Below, one piece after another: positions 54,446-63,335 of a stretch of DNA of 64,000 bases (its first letter is position 1; each line of letters opens with the position of its first letter). The DNA comes from Phaeodactylum tricornutum CCAP 1055/1 (Eukaryota; Bacillariophyta; Bacillariophyceae; Surirellales; Neidiaceae), in NCBI RefSeq assembly GCF_000150955.2, contig NC_011678.1, positions 267,518 through 331,517 on the forward strand, written 5' to 3'. The translations under genes and the position numbers were made by a program. The notes beneath the pieces were generated by a model, which saw nothing but the letters and a program-made list of their open reading frames with translations, had not been told where the DNA came from and did not search any database.

Positions 54446-56164
54446 ATGTCAACCTTTTCGGTTCCCTTCGTTTCGGGCGCCACTGATTCCTGGGGTCCTC
54501 CCGCAATCGTCACAAAAGACGCCGACAATGCGGACGGTGTCGTGAACCCCAACGACGGCAGCAACGTTGCCAAGTTCGCAGCGTTGCCGTACGCTCCGTT
54601 CGGGCGCTCGGATCGCATCGGTCGAGCGGCAGACTTCACTTCCAACAATCGCGGTGGCATGAGCGGCGGCGGCGGAAACTTCCAACAGAATCGTCGTGGA
54701 CGGGACAATTACAGCAGTCGGCGGGACGCGGATCAACCCGACGAATCTGCCGCACCCGACACCTTCCAGTTGGTGGACACCACCAAAGCGCAGACAACGA
54801 AGCGTTTCGTCAATCCCGCCAGCAAGCGTCGCCAGCACACGCAGCGATTGCGTCAAATCAACGCTCGTCGTCAACAGAGCTCTGGTGGTGCCGGTACCAT
54901 GTTGAATTTGGACAAGATGATGCGCGGGGGCGGACGTGGTGGTGCCGGACGCGGTGGACGATTCGGAGGTCGCGGCGGGGGTCGTGGTGGAGGACGCGGC
55001 GGTGGAGGGTACAATAATCGCGTGGATCGTCAGAGTTCTGTTGCGGTACAAAGCGACTGGAGCGTCAAGGAAGAAGTCGATCTCGGAAAGTTGACGAAAC
55101 AGCTGGTGGCTTCCGCCGATGTCCCGGAAGTGCAAGATGTTCTGTGGTGCGGATTTTTGGACCCTTACAATGAATCGTACGACAAGGTCACGGCACGTCA
55201 GCCCGTACCACTCAAGCGCATGGATCAAAAGGAGTTCTACCCTGTTACTACTACCGACGATCCCGTTCTGGAAAAATTGGCGATTGACGGCATGGGTCAA
55301 GTCTTTGTCACGGACGCAATCCTCGCGCATCTCATGACCTGCACCCGATCCGTGTATCCCTGGGACATCGTCATTCAAAAATTGCCCAACGGCACGATCT
55401 TTTTTGACAAGCGCGACAACAGCCAGTTCGACTACCTGACCGTTCAAGAAACAGCCTACAATGCCCCCGCCGACGAAGAAGGCATTAATACCCCCGAACG
55501 GTTGGGGCTCGAAGCGACCATGGTGAATCAGAATTTCTCACAGCAGATTCTCAAAAAGAGCGGCCGTAAAGAAATGGATTTGCCCAATCCGTTCTTTGAC
55601 GAAGATGATGCTGACGGCATGGAACCTGCCAGTACGGCCTTTCGTTACCGCAAGTTTGTCATGGACGCTGGGACTACCGTCGTGGTGCGTACCGAATTGC
55701 ACGGAATTTTTAAACAGACACAGAACATGACGGCCTTTGCCCTCAGTGAATACACGCCCCAGGCGGCCGCTGGCAGCCCCCAGGTTATTTCCTGGCGGGA
55801 CAAGATCGACAACCAACGAGGTGCAGTGCTGGCCACGGAACTCAAGAACAATTCTTTCAAACTCGCCAAGTGGACGGCCCAATCGCTACTGGCAGGTGCG
55901 GATCAAATGAAGATCGGCTTTGTCAGCCGCAGCAATCCAAAGAATGCTCTGGAGCACGTCATTCTTGGCACGCAATTCTACCGTCCCAAGGATTTTGCAA
56001 CGCAAATCACGTTGAACGAAGGACAAATGTGGAGCACATTCCGCATGTTTGTAAACATGGTGCAAAAGCAACCGGAAGGCAAGTACGTGTTGATGCGCGA
56101 TCCTAACAAGGCTGTCGTCTTCCTGTACAAGGTTCCGGCCAATACGTTTGAAGACGAGGAATAA
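54446..56164 (+). CDS. EIF3D: Translation initiation factor eIF3 subunit D
   Basis: eIF3d is a peripheral eIF3 subunit, able to bind mRNA caps. 572 residues, no intron. The start [19 protein letters not shown] matches the family's Trp-Gly-Pro N-terminus, followed by [19 protein letters not shown] Gly/Arg-rich RGG run (residues about 155-195) is RNA-binding-like; the Gly-rich part is longer than usual. The cap-binding core follows: [70 protein letters not shown], then [32 protein letters not shown], and [18 protein letters not shown]. The frame opens six bases earlier with TTG; the ATG at 54446 fits. Confidence 0.95.
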   Translation: MSTFSVPFVSGATDSWGPPAIVTKDADNADGVVNPNDGSNVAKFAALPYAPFGRSDRIGRAADFTSNNRGGMSGGGGNFQQNRRGRDNYSSRRDADQPDESAAPDTFQLVDTTKAQTTKRFVNPASKRRQHTQRLRQINARRQQSSGGAGTMLNLDKMMRGGGRGGAGRGGRFGGRGGGRGGGRGGGGYNNRVDRQSSVAVQSDWSVKEEVDLGKLTKQLVASADVPEVQDVLWCGFLDPYNESYDKVTARQPVPLKRMDQKEFYPVTTTDDPVLEKLAIDGMGQVFVTDAILAHLMTCTRSVYPWDIVIQKLPNGTIFFDKRDNSQFDYLTVQETAYNAPADEEGINTPERLGLEATMVNQNFSQQILKKSGRKEMDLPNPFFDEDDADGMEPASTAFRYRKFVMDAGTTVVVRTELHGIFKQTQNMTAFALSEYTPQAAAGSPQVISWRDKIDNQRGAVLATELKNNSFKLAKWTAQSLLAGADQMKIGFVSRSNPKNALEHVILGTQFYRPKDFATQITLNEGQMWSTFRMFVNMVQKQPEGKYVLMRDPNKAVVFLYKVPANTFEDEE

Positions 56165-56273
56165 GCCGAATAAACCAAAACCAATCAAAATAAGAAGATA
56201 ATTACATGCTGGATCAAATGTGTCTAAACTATGAATACATAAAAACACTAGGTCATGCGTAGTGTCTATTTGG

Positions 56274-56927
56274 CTATCGCTTTTTTCTCCGCAAATCGCG
56301 CAAGGCGCTCTTGCTTCGTGCAAGGTCGCACGGAGCATTTTGTATCTGCAGATACGTTCGAATGATTGCTTCAGTCTGTTTGGCCGAGCCTCCGTACACG
56401 TACCACATAGACACAAAGGGCGAAGATTTCTTGTGCACATCACTCTTCCTGGATTCTCGGAAATCCTTGGGAGGAACATAAACGTACCGTTTGTGTGGGA
56501 CAAGGTAAAAGGGTCTCAAGGCATCCGTGGCGGCCTGATAGAACTCTTTCTTGTGCACCCACTGTGGTAAGAGCAGAAACCACGGTTTGCCCGTTGTAAA
56601 AGTGCTCGACGTTACGTGTTTGACTAATCTTTCAATATGGTCAGTGCTGTAGGGAGGGTTTGTAACAAGACAGTCAAACTTCGGACATTGGTCGACATCT
56701 GACCAAACAGCATAACAATCTTCTTTTCGATTGTATACGTTCGGAAAGCCCAACTCATTCAAATTTCGTGTGACACCTCCGTCGCAATAGTACGGATCGT
56801 AAATACAAAACTTTTCAGTTTCATTACCGGAGAGATGCTTCAGTAGTGGCATAATGTCATGATAGGCATCTAGTGGCGATTCACAATGATCGTCTGCTTC
56901 GGTAACAAAGGGAAATTCTGGTGCCAT
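56274..56927 (-). CDS. SAM-dependent methyltransferase-like protein with NPPY motif
   Basis: 217 residues from the first ATG at 56927; the frame extends further upstream only from a TTG. CIYDPYYCDGGVTRNL resembles the first SAM-binding strand (D-PYYCDG) of the N6-adenine methyltransferase clan, and DCLVTNPPYS is a textbook motif IV (N-P-P-Y) of adenine-N6 methyltransferases. A helix and a PWFLLLPQWV strand follow, as in the fold. C-terminally there is a basic tail (SALRDLRRKKR). The substrate may be DNA, rRNA or another RNA; nothing here distinguishes them, and short length argues against a restriction-type enzyme. No plastid or mitochondrial signal is plain. Confidence 0.65.
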   Translation of the reverse strand: MAPEFPFVTEADDHCESPLDAYHDIMPLLKHLSGNETEKFCIYDPYYCDGGVTRNLNELGFPNVYNRKEDCYAVWSDVDQCPKFDCLVTNPPYSTDHIERLVKHVTSSTFTTGKPWFLLLPQWVHKKEFYQAATDALRPFYLVPHKRYVYVPPKDFRESRKSDVHKKSSPFVSMWYVYGGSAKQTEAIIRTYLQIQNAPCDLARSKSALRDLRRKKR

Positions 56928-57066
56928 AGTCAACTTAGCGGTTTGAGGGTTCGACAACGACTCCGGCTCTTGATTTGCAAAAAATGGAGTAATTACGGGT
57001 GAGGATTGCAGTCGCTTTAACAAAAACAATGTATGCTAGCACTGGAGTAAAAAACTGTCCAAAGGG

Positions 57067-57474
57067 CTATTGAGAACGTCTCAGTTCGAGATTCTTAATA
57101 CAGACGTCACACCCGCCCTTTCGTCCGACAAACGAAACATTTTGTCTCAATTTGTTCTGGTAACCTACGCAAAAGGTAGGTCATGGATCACTCTAGCACG
57201 TTTATTGACCAACGCGGACCGTCGGAATGGTCGATCCCGTCGGCTTCGATACATGCATACACTGTTACGAAACAAGGTCCAATCGAGACAAGTGGCCATT
57301 GAAGCACGTACCTGCCGACTTTGCACTCGGCTTTTTCTTTTTAACACAATCTCCCATTTCTTCTTCCAAAGACTCATTTGTGCCCCGTTGTTGATTCGCT
57401 AGCTTTCGTTTTCGCTTTTTAGACTTTCGGATGACTGTTGGCCAACGCGGCTTCTCCTTGGGAAACATTTCCAT
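57067..57474 (-). CDS. Candidate small basic nuclear protein (two exons)
   Basis: Not recognised. The ATG at 57474 opens MEMFPKEKPRWPTVIRKSKK, then a Lys/Arg-rich stretch (RKRKLANQQRG), EEEMGDCVKKKKPSAKSAG. A GTACGT donor (57311) with acceptor TTGCGTAG (57165), phase 1, leads to YQNKLRQNVSFVGRKGGCDV and a stop at 57067; 86 residues. The intron is 147 bases. A different frame starting MGKSNRKRRIRAIKS (ATG at 57559) overlaps its 5' part and looks equally basic. A longer gene whose first exon uses that start, joined by another intron, is possible. The lysine clusters suit a nuclear or nucleolar protein. Confidence 0.33.
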
Positions 57475-57972
57475 CGGGAGGCTGCACAGCCGTTTCAATA
57501 TCCTCGGACTCTATCGATTTTATCGCACGGATCCTCCTTTTGCGATTGCTTTTGCCCATGGTGGGATATGCATATGTATGCCATGGTTCTGTAAATCGAT
57601 ACTGGTTGCGTTCGATTGTTGGCGTTGTATTGACGGACAGTGATACTGTGCACGGAGATCGAATTGTTGTTTGTCTAGCTAGTAGTAGGACGGCAAATTC
57701 AATGGCTAGGGTCAATTGCATTGAGACGTCATAAAAGTGACTCGCTGTCGATTGGAGTCTTAAAATCAGCGAGTCCGTAATTCGCCCGGTGTTATCTTGA
57801 ACCCGTCCGTTCAAAAAGATCGGCAGCGCCTGTACGCAGTTTCAGTACGGAAGGTACACAACAAAACGTCACTGAAGTCGAAGTTGCAGGATACACGACG
57901 AGCGGGAGTGGACGGCAGGCACAAACACCACAGTCCAAACCAGCAGCCCATCTCTAAAAAGTAGTCTTCACC
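57475..57972. promoter_or_regulatory. Intergenic region upstream of the small plastid protein
   Basis: 498 bases. A basic minus-strand frame starting at 57559 (MGKSNRKRRIRAIKS) lies partly here and may be an alternative 5' exon of the small basic gene. Otherwise promoter and leader. Confidence 0.35.
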
Positions 57973-58436
57973 ATGGCCCGTGTTCTCTTCTTCCTTGCTC
58001 TTCTCGTTGCTGCCGCTTCGGCTTTCGTCACCCCGGTGAACCATGCTGGTGAGTTTGCTACTGTAGCTCCTGTAGTTTATGCCGCGGAAGAGGAGACCAA
58101 GGTTATCCATAATGGGCGGAGTACCGCCAGAGTCGTGCCGGCAGTTTGGACCTTAGACTGATAAAAGGCAATGTACTCAGTTACCCAAACCGATACTCAC
58201 TGTATTTTATTTTGGAATATTCCACAGTGAGTTCTCCGGCATTTGTTCGGACCGAGGCTCCCAAGATGATGCCGGTGGAGAATATTGATGTTGCGGTGAG
58301 CAATGTGGCGTCGAGCGCGAATTTGATTGCTTCAAGCGTGGGTGACTTTGGTGGCTACTTCTACCCGGTTGCTGGACTTGGTCTTTTGGCTGCTTTGATT
58401 CTTTATTTGTCTCCTCCCTTGGCGTCGGACGAGTAA
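57973..58436 (+). CDS. Small plastid single-pass membrane protein (thylakoid type)
   Basis: Exons 57973..58048 and 58228..58436, joined in phase 1 (GTGAGT..CCACAG), give 94 residues. MARVLFFLALLVAAASAFVTP is a signal peptide with the ASAF site of diatom plastid proteins; the intron falls just after the presequence. The mature part is short: a Val/Ala/Ser-rich stretch, then one membrane helix (FYPVAGLGLLAALILYL) and the end SPPLASDE. This shape (a tiny one-helix protein, nuclear-encoded, plastid-targeted) is that of a low-mass photosystem II or I subunit. I cannot name it: a PsbW-, Psb34- or diatom-specific subunit are all possible. The biased codon use suggests strong expression. Confidence 0.7.
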
Positions 58437-59524
58437 GGTGTACGGGAACGGATTCTATCACGTTTTCCTGGTGACCAAGGAAGCTAGAGTCTCATGTCAA
58501 GCTTATTTACTAAATACTGCAACCAATTGAGCGACGCTGCTTTATACAGGTATAGATAGAGCCGGTGTACCCCTATTCCGCTAGATTTGGTTTGCCTGCT
58601 CATTGGTAGAGGTTATATCTTTGCTGCTCTAGTAGCGTACATTTACAATAGTTCGTGCCCGGACGACCACATTTGTATTCGTTTGATGGGAGACGTTGCC
58701 ATTCCCTATTCCCATCGTGATTGAGGTTTCCTTCGTATCCAAAGTTCGCGATTTGTTTTGTTGTTTGTCTGTCTGATTGTATGTATTCGATCGAAGAGTC
58801 CAGGCACTTCCAGGTCGCATTCCTGACTGGGGTTGTGGGACAGACGAAAACGGAAGCGGTGTCACACACTAGAATGGGCACCCGGACTCGTGATGAGAAG
58901 CTCACGACGCCCTCGTGCATAGCCATTCAGTCAGTCTGACGGACGGTGAAATTTTGCGAATGACTGTAACAATTGTCGTGTACTGACCGTCGTGCGACGG
59001 ATAACTGGGCTCGGTCCCCGTGTCGGCACCGGGCACGGTCCGTCTTGGTACCGGACACGATTCGGTCGAAGCTGACGCCAGCCCGGCCCCTGTTCTCACA
59101 CGGTCCGAGCGGGAACGCGGCCGTTCGTGGCGTTCGGTCGCCCGTTTCGTGTTCGTTCGCTATTTTCTAGTAGAGTCAGCTCTACTACTGACATGACCTA
59201 GAGCGCTAGTAGTACAGAGCTAGTAGTTAGGGAACCCCACCACTTGGAAGCTGCTTTTCGGAAAAGTCCGGGAAACCCCATAAAAAGTACCAATCACTTC
59301 CACTGAAAGCAAGGCGTTGCGCCTGTACGTCAGACCTTTCCGGAACAGCCTATTGGGAGGATTCTAGCGATTGTTGCTCGAGTCCTCTGTTGTTCGTATT
59401 CCTACATGTTTCCTTGCTTTGCAAGATTCCCGTTGGTGAATTCTGTGTATTTGTTGGTGTCCCGAAAAAAGAGACTCGGTCGGTAATCGTTGTGCTGGTG
59501 TAGATCCTTTGTTTCCCACCCGTC
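58437..59524. other. Intergenic region
   Basis: 1088 bases without a supported gene. A GC-rich stretch (about 58990-59160) and a small hairpin AGTAGAG..CTCTACT (around 59170) with nearby CTAGTAG repeats lie in it. Confidence 0.45.
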
Positions 59525-61495
59525 ATGACCCTACTGGGCACGACTGCCACTGAGCCTTCCCGCTCGGTGGCACGACCTTTGGCCAACCTAGGGAATACCT
59601 GTTATATGAATTGTGTACTGCAATCGTTAGCCCATTGTCCGGAACTTTGTTTGGCTATGGATACGCAGCCACACCGTTTGACTTGCCCCGTAGCCACCGA
59701 AAACGCCATCCTTTCGCGATCTGCTTCGCCGTCGTCGTCGCCCGACGACAGTCTCACGGGCAACAAAGAACCGCGCAAGACGGCAACGCGGAAATCGCGG
59801 CGTTCCGGCCGCAAGACGCCCCCCGACGACGAAGACACGGCTTCGTCCTCGGGTTGGCAGTTTTGTGCGCTCTGTGAAGTCGAAAAGCACCTACAGAGCG
59901 TGCACGATTCCGTGCACAAGGACAAGCCCGTGGCACCGTCCACCTTTGTCGAAGGCTTTATCGAGCACGTGGCGCCGTGGTTCAAGTTGGGGGTGCAAGA
60001 AGACTCGCACGAATTTCTCCGTCTCTTGATTGACGCTATGCAAACCTCCTGCCAACAAGCTCGAGCCCTACCCCATGCGGATATTTCCCGAGACGGCAGT
60101 CCACAAGGAATCAAGCCGGACCACAGGAATCAAGACTATGAGTATCCCTTCTCTCTCTTTCGTGGCACCGTCCAGTCCAACGTAACTTGCAGCTCTTGCC
60201 AGGCTTCCAGCTCGACATTGGATCCCATTGAAGATATAGGTCTCGAAGTTACGCTCCCTTCTCACGTCTCGCCAGGTGCCAACGATCGATCTTCGCGCAA
60301 CAGCTCTCCCGTCCCGGCTCCAGCGCTGGCGGACGTGCAAGCCGCCTTTCAACGATTTGCGCGGGCCGAAGCCTTGGATTCGGGCTACAAATGCGAGAAG
60401 TGTGGCAAGGTTGGCCGCGCCACCAAGCAATCTTGCCTGTCGTCCATCCCGCCCATTTTAACACTCCACCTCAAGCGCTTCCGATACGGCGACTCCCGTA
60501 CGACCAGTACTGCAGCAGCCGGCACCACTGGTCGTCGGACTGGCCGATCCGAAATTAATCAACTCCTCGGCAGCAACGCCGATTTCCTCGCCGGCAAGTC
60601 TGGCTCCGCCAAGATTGAAGGACACGTCAAGTTTGATCTCTTCTTCGACCTCAAGCCGTACTTGACCGCTGAACTTAAGAAACAGCACTCCAATATGTTT
60701 TGTCGTCTGTTTGCCGTGATTGTGCACGCGGGCAAGAACTCGCACTCGGGTCACTACATTGCCTACGTCCGTAGTCTGGCCCGCAACGAATGGTGGAAAA
60801 TGGACGACGGCCGTGTGACGGCAGCTAGTGAGCAAGAAGTGTTAATGGCGGAAGCCTACATGCTCTTTTATCGCGTCGTCCAACACCCGATTGCGGTGCA
60901 ATTGGAAGAAAAATGCAAGGCCAAGTTTCAAAATCGTCACGAGCGAGAGCACGTCCAGGCTTCGATCGCCGCGACCTCCATTGAACCGGAACAATCCAGC
61001 ATACGAGGCTCGAGTCGCAAGCGTGCCGCTCCCGCGTTTGAGGACGGTGAGGAATGGGCGCGGGCCAAGACGAGCATCCCTCCGCGCCTGCTAGGTTTGA
61101 TTCGCAAGGCACAAGAAATGGTGGCGGACGACATCCAACTTTCTCCGGACTATTTCAAGATGATCTCGGAAGAAGCTGCCAAGGAGAATGCCGCAATCGG
61201 CAAAGGCCCGAGCAAGAGCATCTGCGGTAAGTTCACTTTCCCAGGTTTCTGGGCCGCGGACGCCGTCTACTTTATTCTCAACACCTCGTTTCCCCATGCA
61301 GAGGACGATGTACTGGGCGGAGCCGAATCTTTTCGTCGTAAATTGTGCGACCTCTTTTACAAGCTAGCCAAGCACTTTGATGGCGATGGCAGTGGGAACG
61401 GTACTTCCTGGCTCTGTCGGGACAAGTCTGACCGGGCCAACGATGACGCGAAACGGGTTGCCGTGGTGGAGCCCGAAGACGTTGATTTGCTTTGA
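59525..61495 (+). CDS. Ubiquitin-specific protease, USP36/42-like
   Basis: Removes ubiquitin from proteins; USP36 acts in the nucleolus. 656 residues, no intron, ATG at 59525. The Cys box is LANLGNTCYMNCVLQSL (Cys26). CALCEVEKHLQ and GFIEHVAPWFKLGVQEDSHEFL follow. Zinc pairs CSSCQ and CEKCGK flank the fingers. ILTLHLKRF precedes the His box NSHSGHYIAYVRS (His410), then WWKMDDGRV and AYMLFYRVV. These are all USP landmarks, in order. The Ser/Arg-rich insert at about 60-105 is unlike the family core. The C-terminal ~230 residues are outside the catalytic domain and unrecognised. The small subgroup assignment is from the Cys/His box pattern only. Confidence 0.92.
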   Translation: MTLLGTTATEPSRSVARPLANLGNTCYMNCVLQSLAHCPELCLAMDTQPHRLTCPVATENAILSRSASPSSSPDDSLTGNKEPRKTATRKSRRSGRKTPPDDEDTASSSGWQFCALCEVEKHLQSVHDSVHKDKPVAPSTFVEGFIEHVAPWFKLGVQEDSHEFLRLLIDAMQTSCQQARALPHADISRDGSPQGIKPDHRNQDYEYPFSLFRGTVQSNVTCSSCQASSSTLDPIEDIGLEVTLPSHVSPGANDRSSRNSSPVPAPALADVQAAFQRFARAEALDSGYKCEKCGKVGRATKQSCLSSIPPILTLHLKRFRYGDSRTTSTAAAGTTGRRTGRSEINQLLGSNADFLAGKSGSAKIEGHVKFDLFFDLKPYLTAELKKQHSNMFCRLFAVIVHAGKNSHSGHYIAYVRSLARNEWWKMDDGRVTAASEQEVLMAEAYMLFYRVVQHPIAVQLEEKCKAKFQNRHEREHVQASIAATSIEPEQSSIRGSSRKRAAPAFEDGEEWARAKTSIPPRLLGLIRKAQEMVADDIQLSPDYFKMISEEAAKENAAIGKGPSKSICGKFTFPGFWAADAVYFILNTSFPHAEDDVLGGAESFRRKLCDLFYKLAKHFDGDGSGNGTSWLCRDKSDRANDDAKRVAVVEPEDVDLL

Positions 61496-61628
61496 GAATG
61501 AAAATTTCGAAAATACCCTCACCAGAATAATGAAATCAAAATAGACACAAAGAAACAAATAAATATAACTGTGTACAAAACACAAAGAAATTCTAATCCG
61601 CCATCCTTGTCGTAACGTCAGGGTTTGA

Positions 61629-62411
61629 TTAGTAAAATTGCGCACCATTCATCCCACCACCCCATTGGTCGCTGTAAGGACGTTGCTGCACGTGGGAACT
61701 CATACCATGGTACGGCTGTGCCATGCTACCACCAGGTTGAAAGGCATTCTGCATCAATATGGGATGTTCTTGACGTCCACGCTTTCGAGCGAGACGCCGA
61801 ATAATTTTGTATCCTGCTATAGTGACAGCAGTCACTATGGCCCACCGCAACGCCCGTAACCTTCGCCGTCGCTTCTTCATTTCTTCGGATTCAGATTCTC
61901 TCGAGGCGGATTCAATCGATCGCATCTCATGAAAAGTTTCAATCGCATGATCGAACATTGACGTCGCAGATTCAAAAAGCTGATTAAAAGTTTGCGTGTT
62001 CATGCTCACAATCTGAATGGCCTGGCTGAGCGAAAATAAAACGCTTTGCATGCCGAATAGAAATTGGTTCAAACCATTGAAGGGACCGCCCATTCCCATA
62101 CCGGGAGACATCATCCCGTAGGAAGAACCATACATTCCCATTCCGCCATACCCAGCCCCCACGCCGTACATGCCGCTGCCAAGACCAAACCCACCACTGT
62201 TGTACATCGAAGATGAAATGGGTTCGTATGGACCCAAAGCCGGCGATGACCCGTACGCAGTATCTGGTCGTGGCATGGACTGATATTGCTGCTCTGCAAT
62301 TATATTTCCAGTAACATCCTGTTTTTCACTTGAATTCGGTCTCGTCTCCTCTTCCGATTGCGTGTTTGGGGTGTTTGCAGAAGACGGGGGTAATTCAACT
62401 CGTGGAGCCAT
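61629..62411 (-). CDS. PEX13: Peroxin 13 (PEX13)-like peroxisomal import protein
   Basis: Docking factor for import of matrix proteins into peroxisomes. 260 residues, no intron, ATG at 62411. A polar N-terminus leads to a Gly/Tyr/Met-rich segment (SSMYNSGGFGLGSGMYGVG.. GMMSPGMGMGG), typical of PEX13. The conserved region follows: NQFLFGMQSVLFSLSQAIQIV, then NTQTFNQLFESATSMFDHAIETFHEM. After a charged stretch (KKRRRRLRALRW) there is a membrane helix (AIVTAVTIAGYKII). The end is Gly/Gln/His/Tyr-rich, with no SH3 domain, as in plant PEX13 and unlike the animal and fungal form. Confidence 0.82.
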   Translation of the reverse strand: MAPRVELPPSSANTPNTQSEEETRPNSSEKQDVTGNIIAEQQYQSMPRPDTAYGSSPALGPYEPISSSMYNSGGFGLGSGMYGVGAGYGGMGMYGSSYGMMSPGMGMGGPFNGLNQFLFGMQSVLFSLSQAIQIVSMNTQTFNQLFESATSMFDHAIETFHEMRSIESASRESESEEMKKRRRRLRALRWAIVTAVTIAGYKIIRRLARKRGRQEHPILMQNAFQPGGSMAQPYHGMSSHVQQRPYSDQWGGGMNGAQFY

Positions 62412-63335
62412 TCTTCACTGTTCCAATACTGCTTTTGCGTAACTCTCCGATCGCAATCGGTCGTTTTGACCCGTCGTAAAGCTCGGAACTGGCAGGCCTC
62501 TTGTTGTCTGTCGACTGGAGGGAATTAGTTGCCTAGATCGTACAGAAAGAGTTTACGCCGTCCGTACTGTTGATGTTGTTGTTTTGGGCTGCCTCGAACG
62601 CCTGGGGTTGTAGAGAAAATCTGTTTGTGACTGACTGTGAGCACAATCAAAAAATACACCGAACTTGTTGGAGTCTGTCCTTTGCTACTCGCTTGTTGCG
62701 TTTTGCAATGAATTTCCTTTTTGTGAAGCCCAACTTTGTACAGAGAGTATTGGCAAAGTCAATTGATGTACAATATCAAAAGCACTCTGTTGATTTCACT
62801 ATTCCTATACAATAAGATGGTAATAATCTTTTTAAAAACGTCATTTTGGGCTTCGAAATAAGCAGTCACGTCTCTCTTCGAATTAATATGGTAATCAGAA
62901 CTGTTCCCAAAATTGTTAGTTCAATAGTAAATAAGAGACCTGTTTTCATGTACATATATTCTATCCGCAAATGACACGGCTGGCGTGTATAGGACTACCC
63001 GCCTCCTTGCCAAACTGCCTGTCACCACGCAACCGACAAGTTCTACGTCGCGGTACCTACCTATCTAGCTCGACAGCTACAGTAAATCGAGTAAATTTTG
63101 TACTTGTGCTACGAGGGGAAATTCACAGCCGCTGCATCCGCAAAGATAACTGCAATTGTATTTTCACAAAACGCCAAGGACCGAAACGAAAGAGGTTGCC
63201 ACTTTTCTTCTTTCAACCAGCCTCCACTGAACATTATAGGGAAAGTATTGTCATCATAAAGAACTGCAAATTGTATTTGATACATTTCTGTTTTGCCGTT
63301 AATTATTTGAAGCCAGGCAGGCACACTCTATTGAT
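62412..63335. promoter_or_regulatory. Divergent intergenic region
   Basis: 924 bases; no gene. A TGACTGACTGTGA element lies at 62628, about 220 bases upstream of PEX13. The right part is AT-rich. Confidence 0.4.

Noticed and set aside
54449-55447. 332-codon minus-strand frame over eIF3d
   Set aside because: Antisense to a clear eIF3d reading frame.
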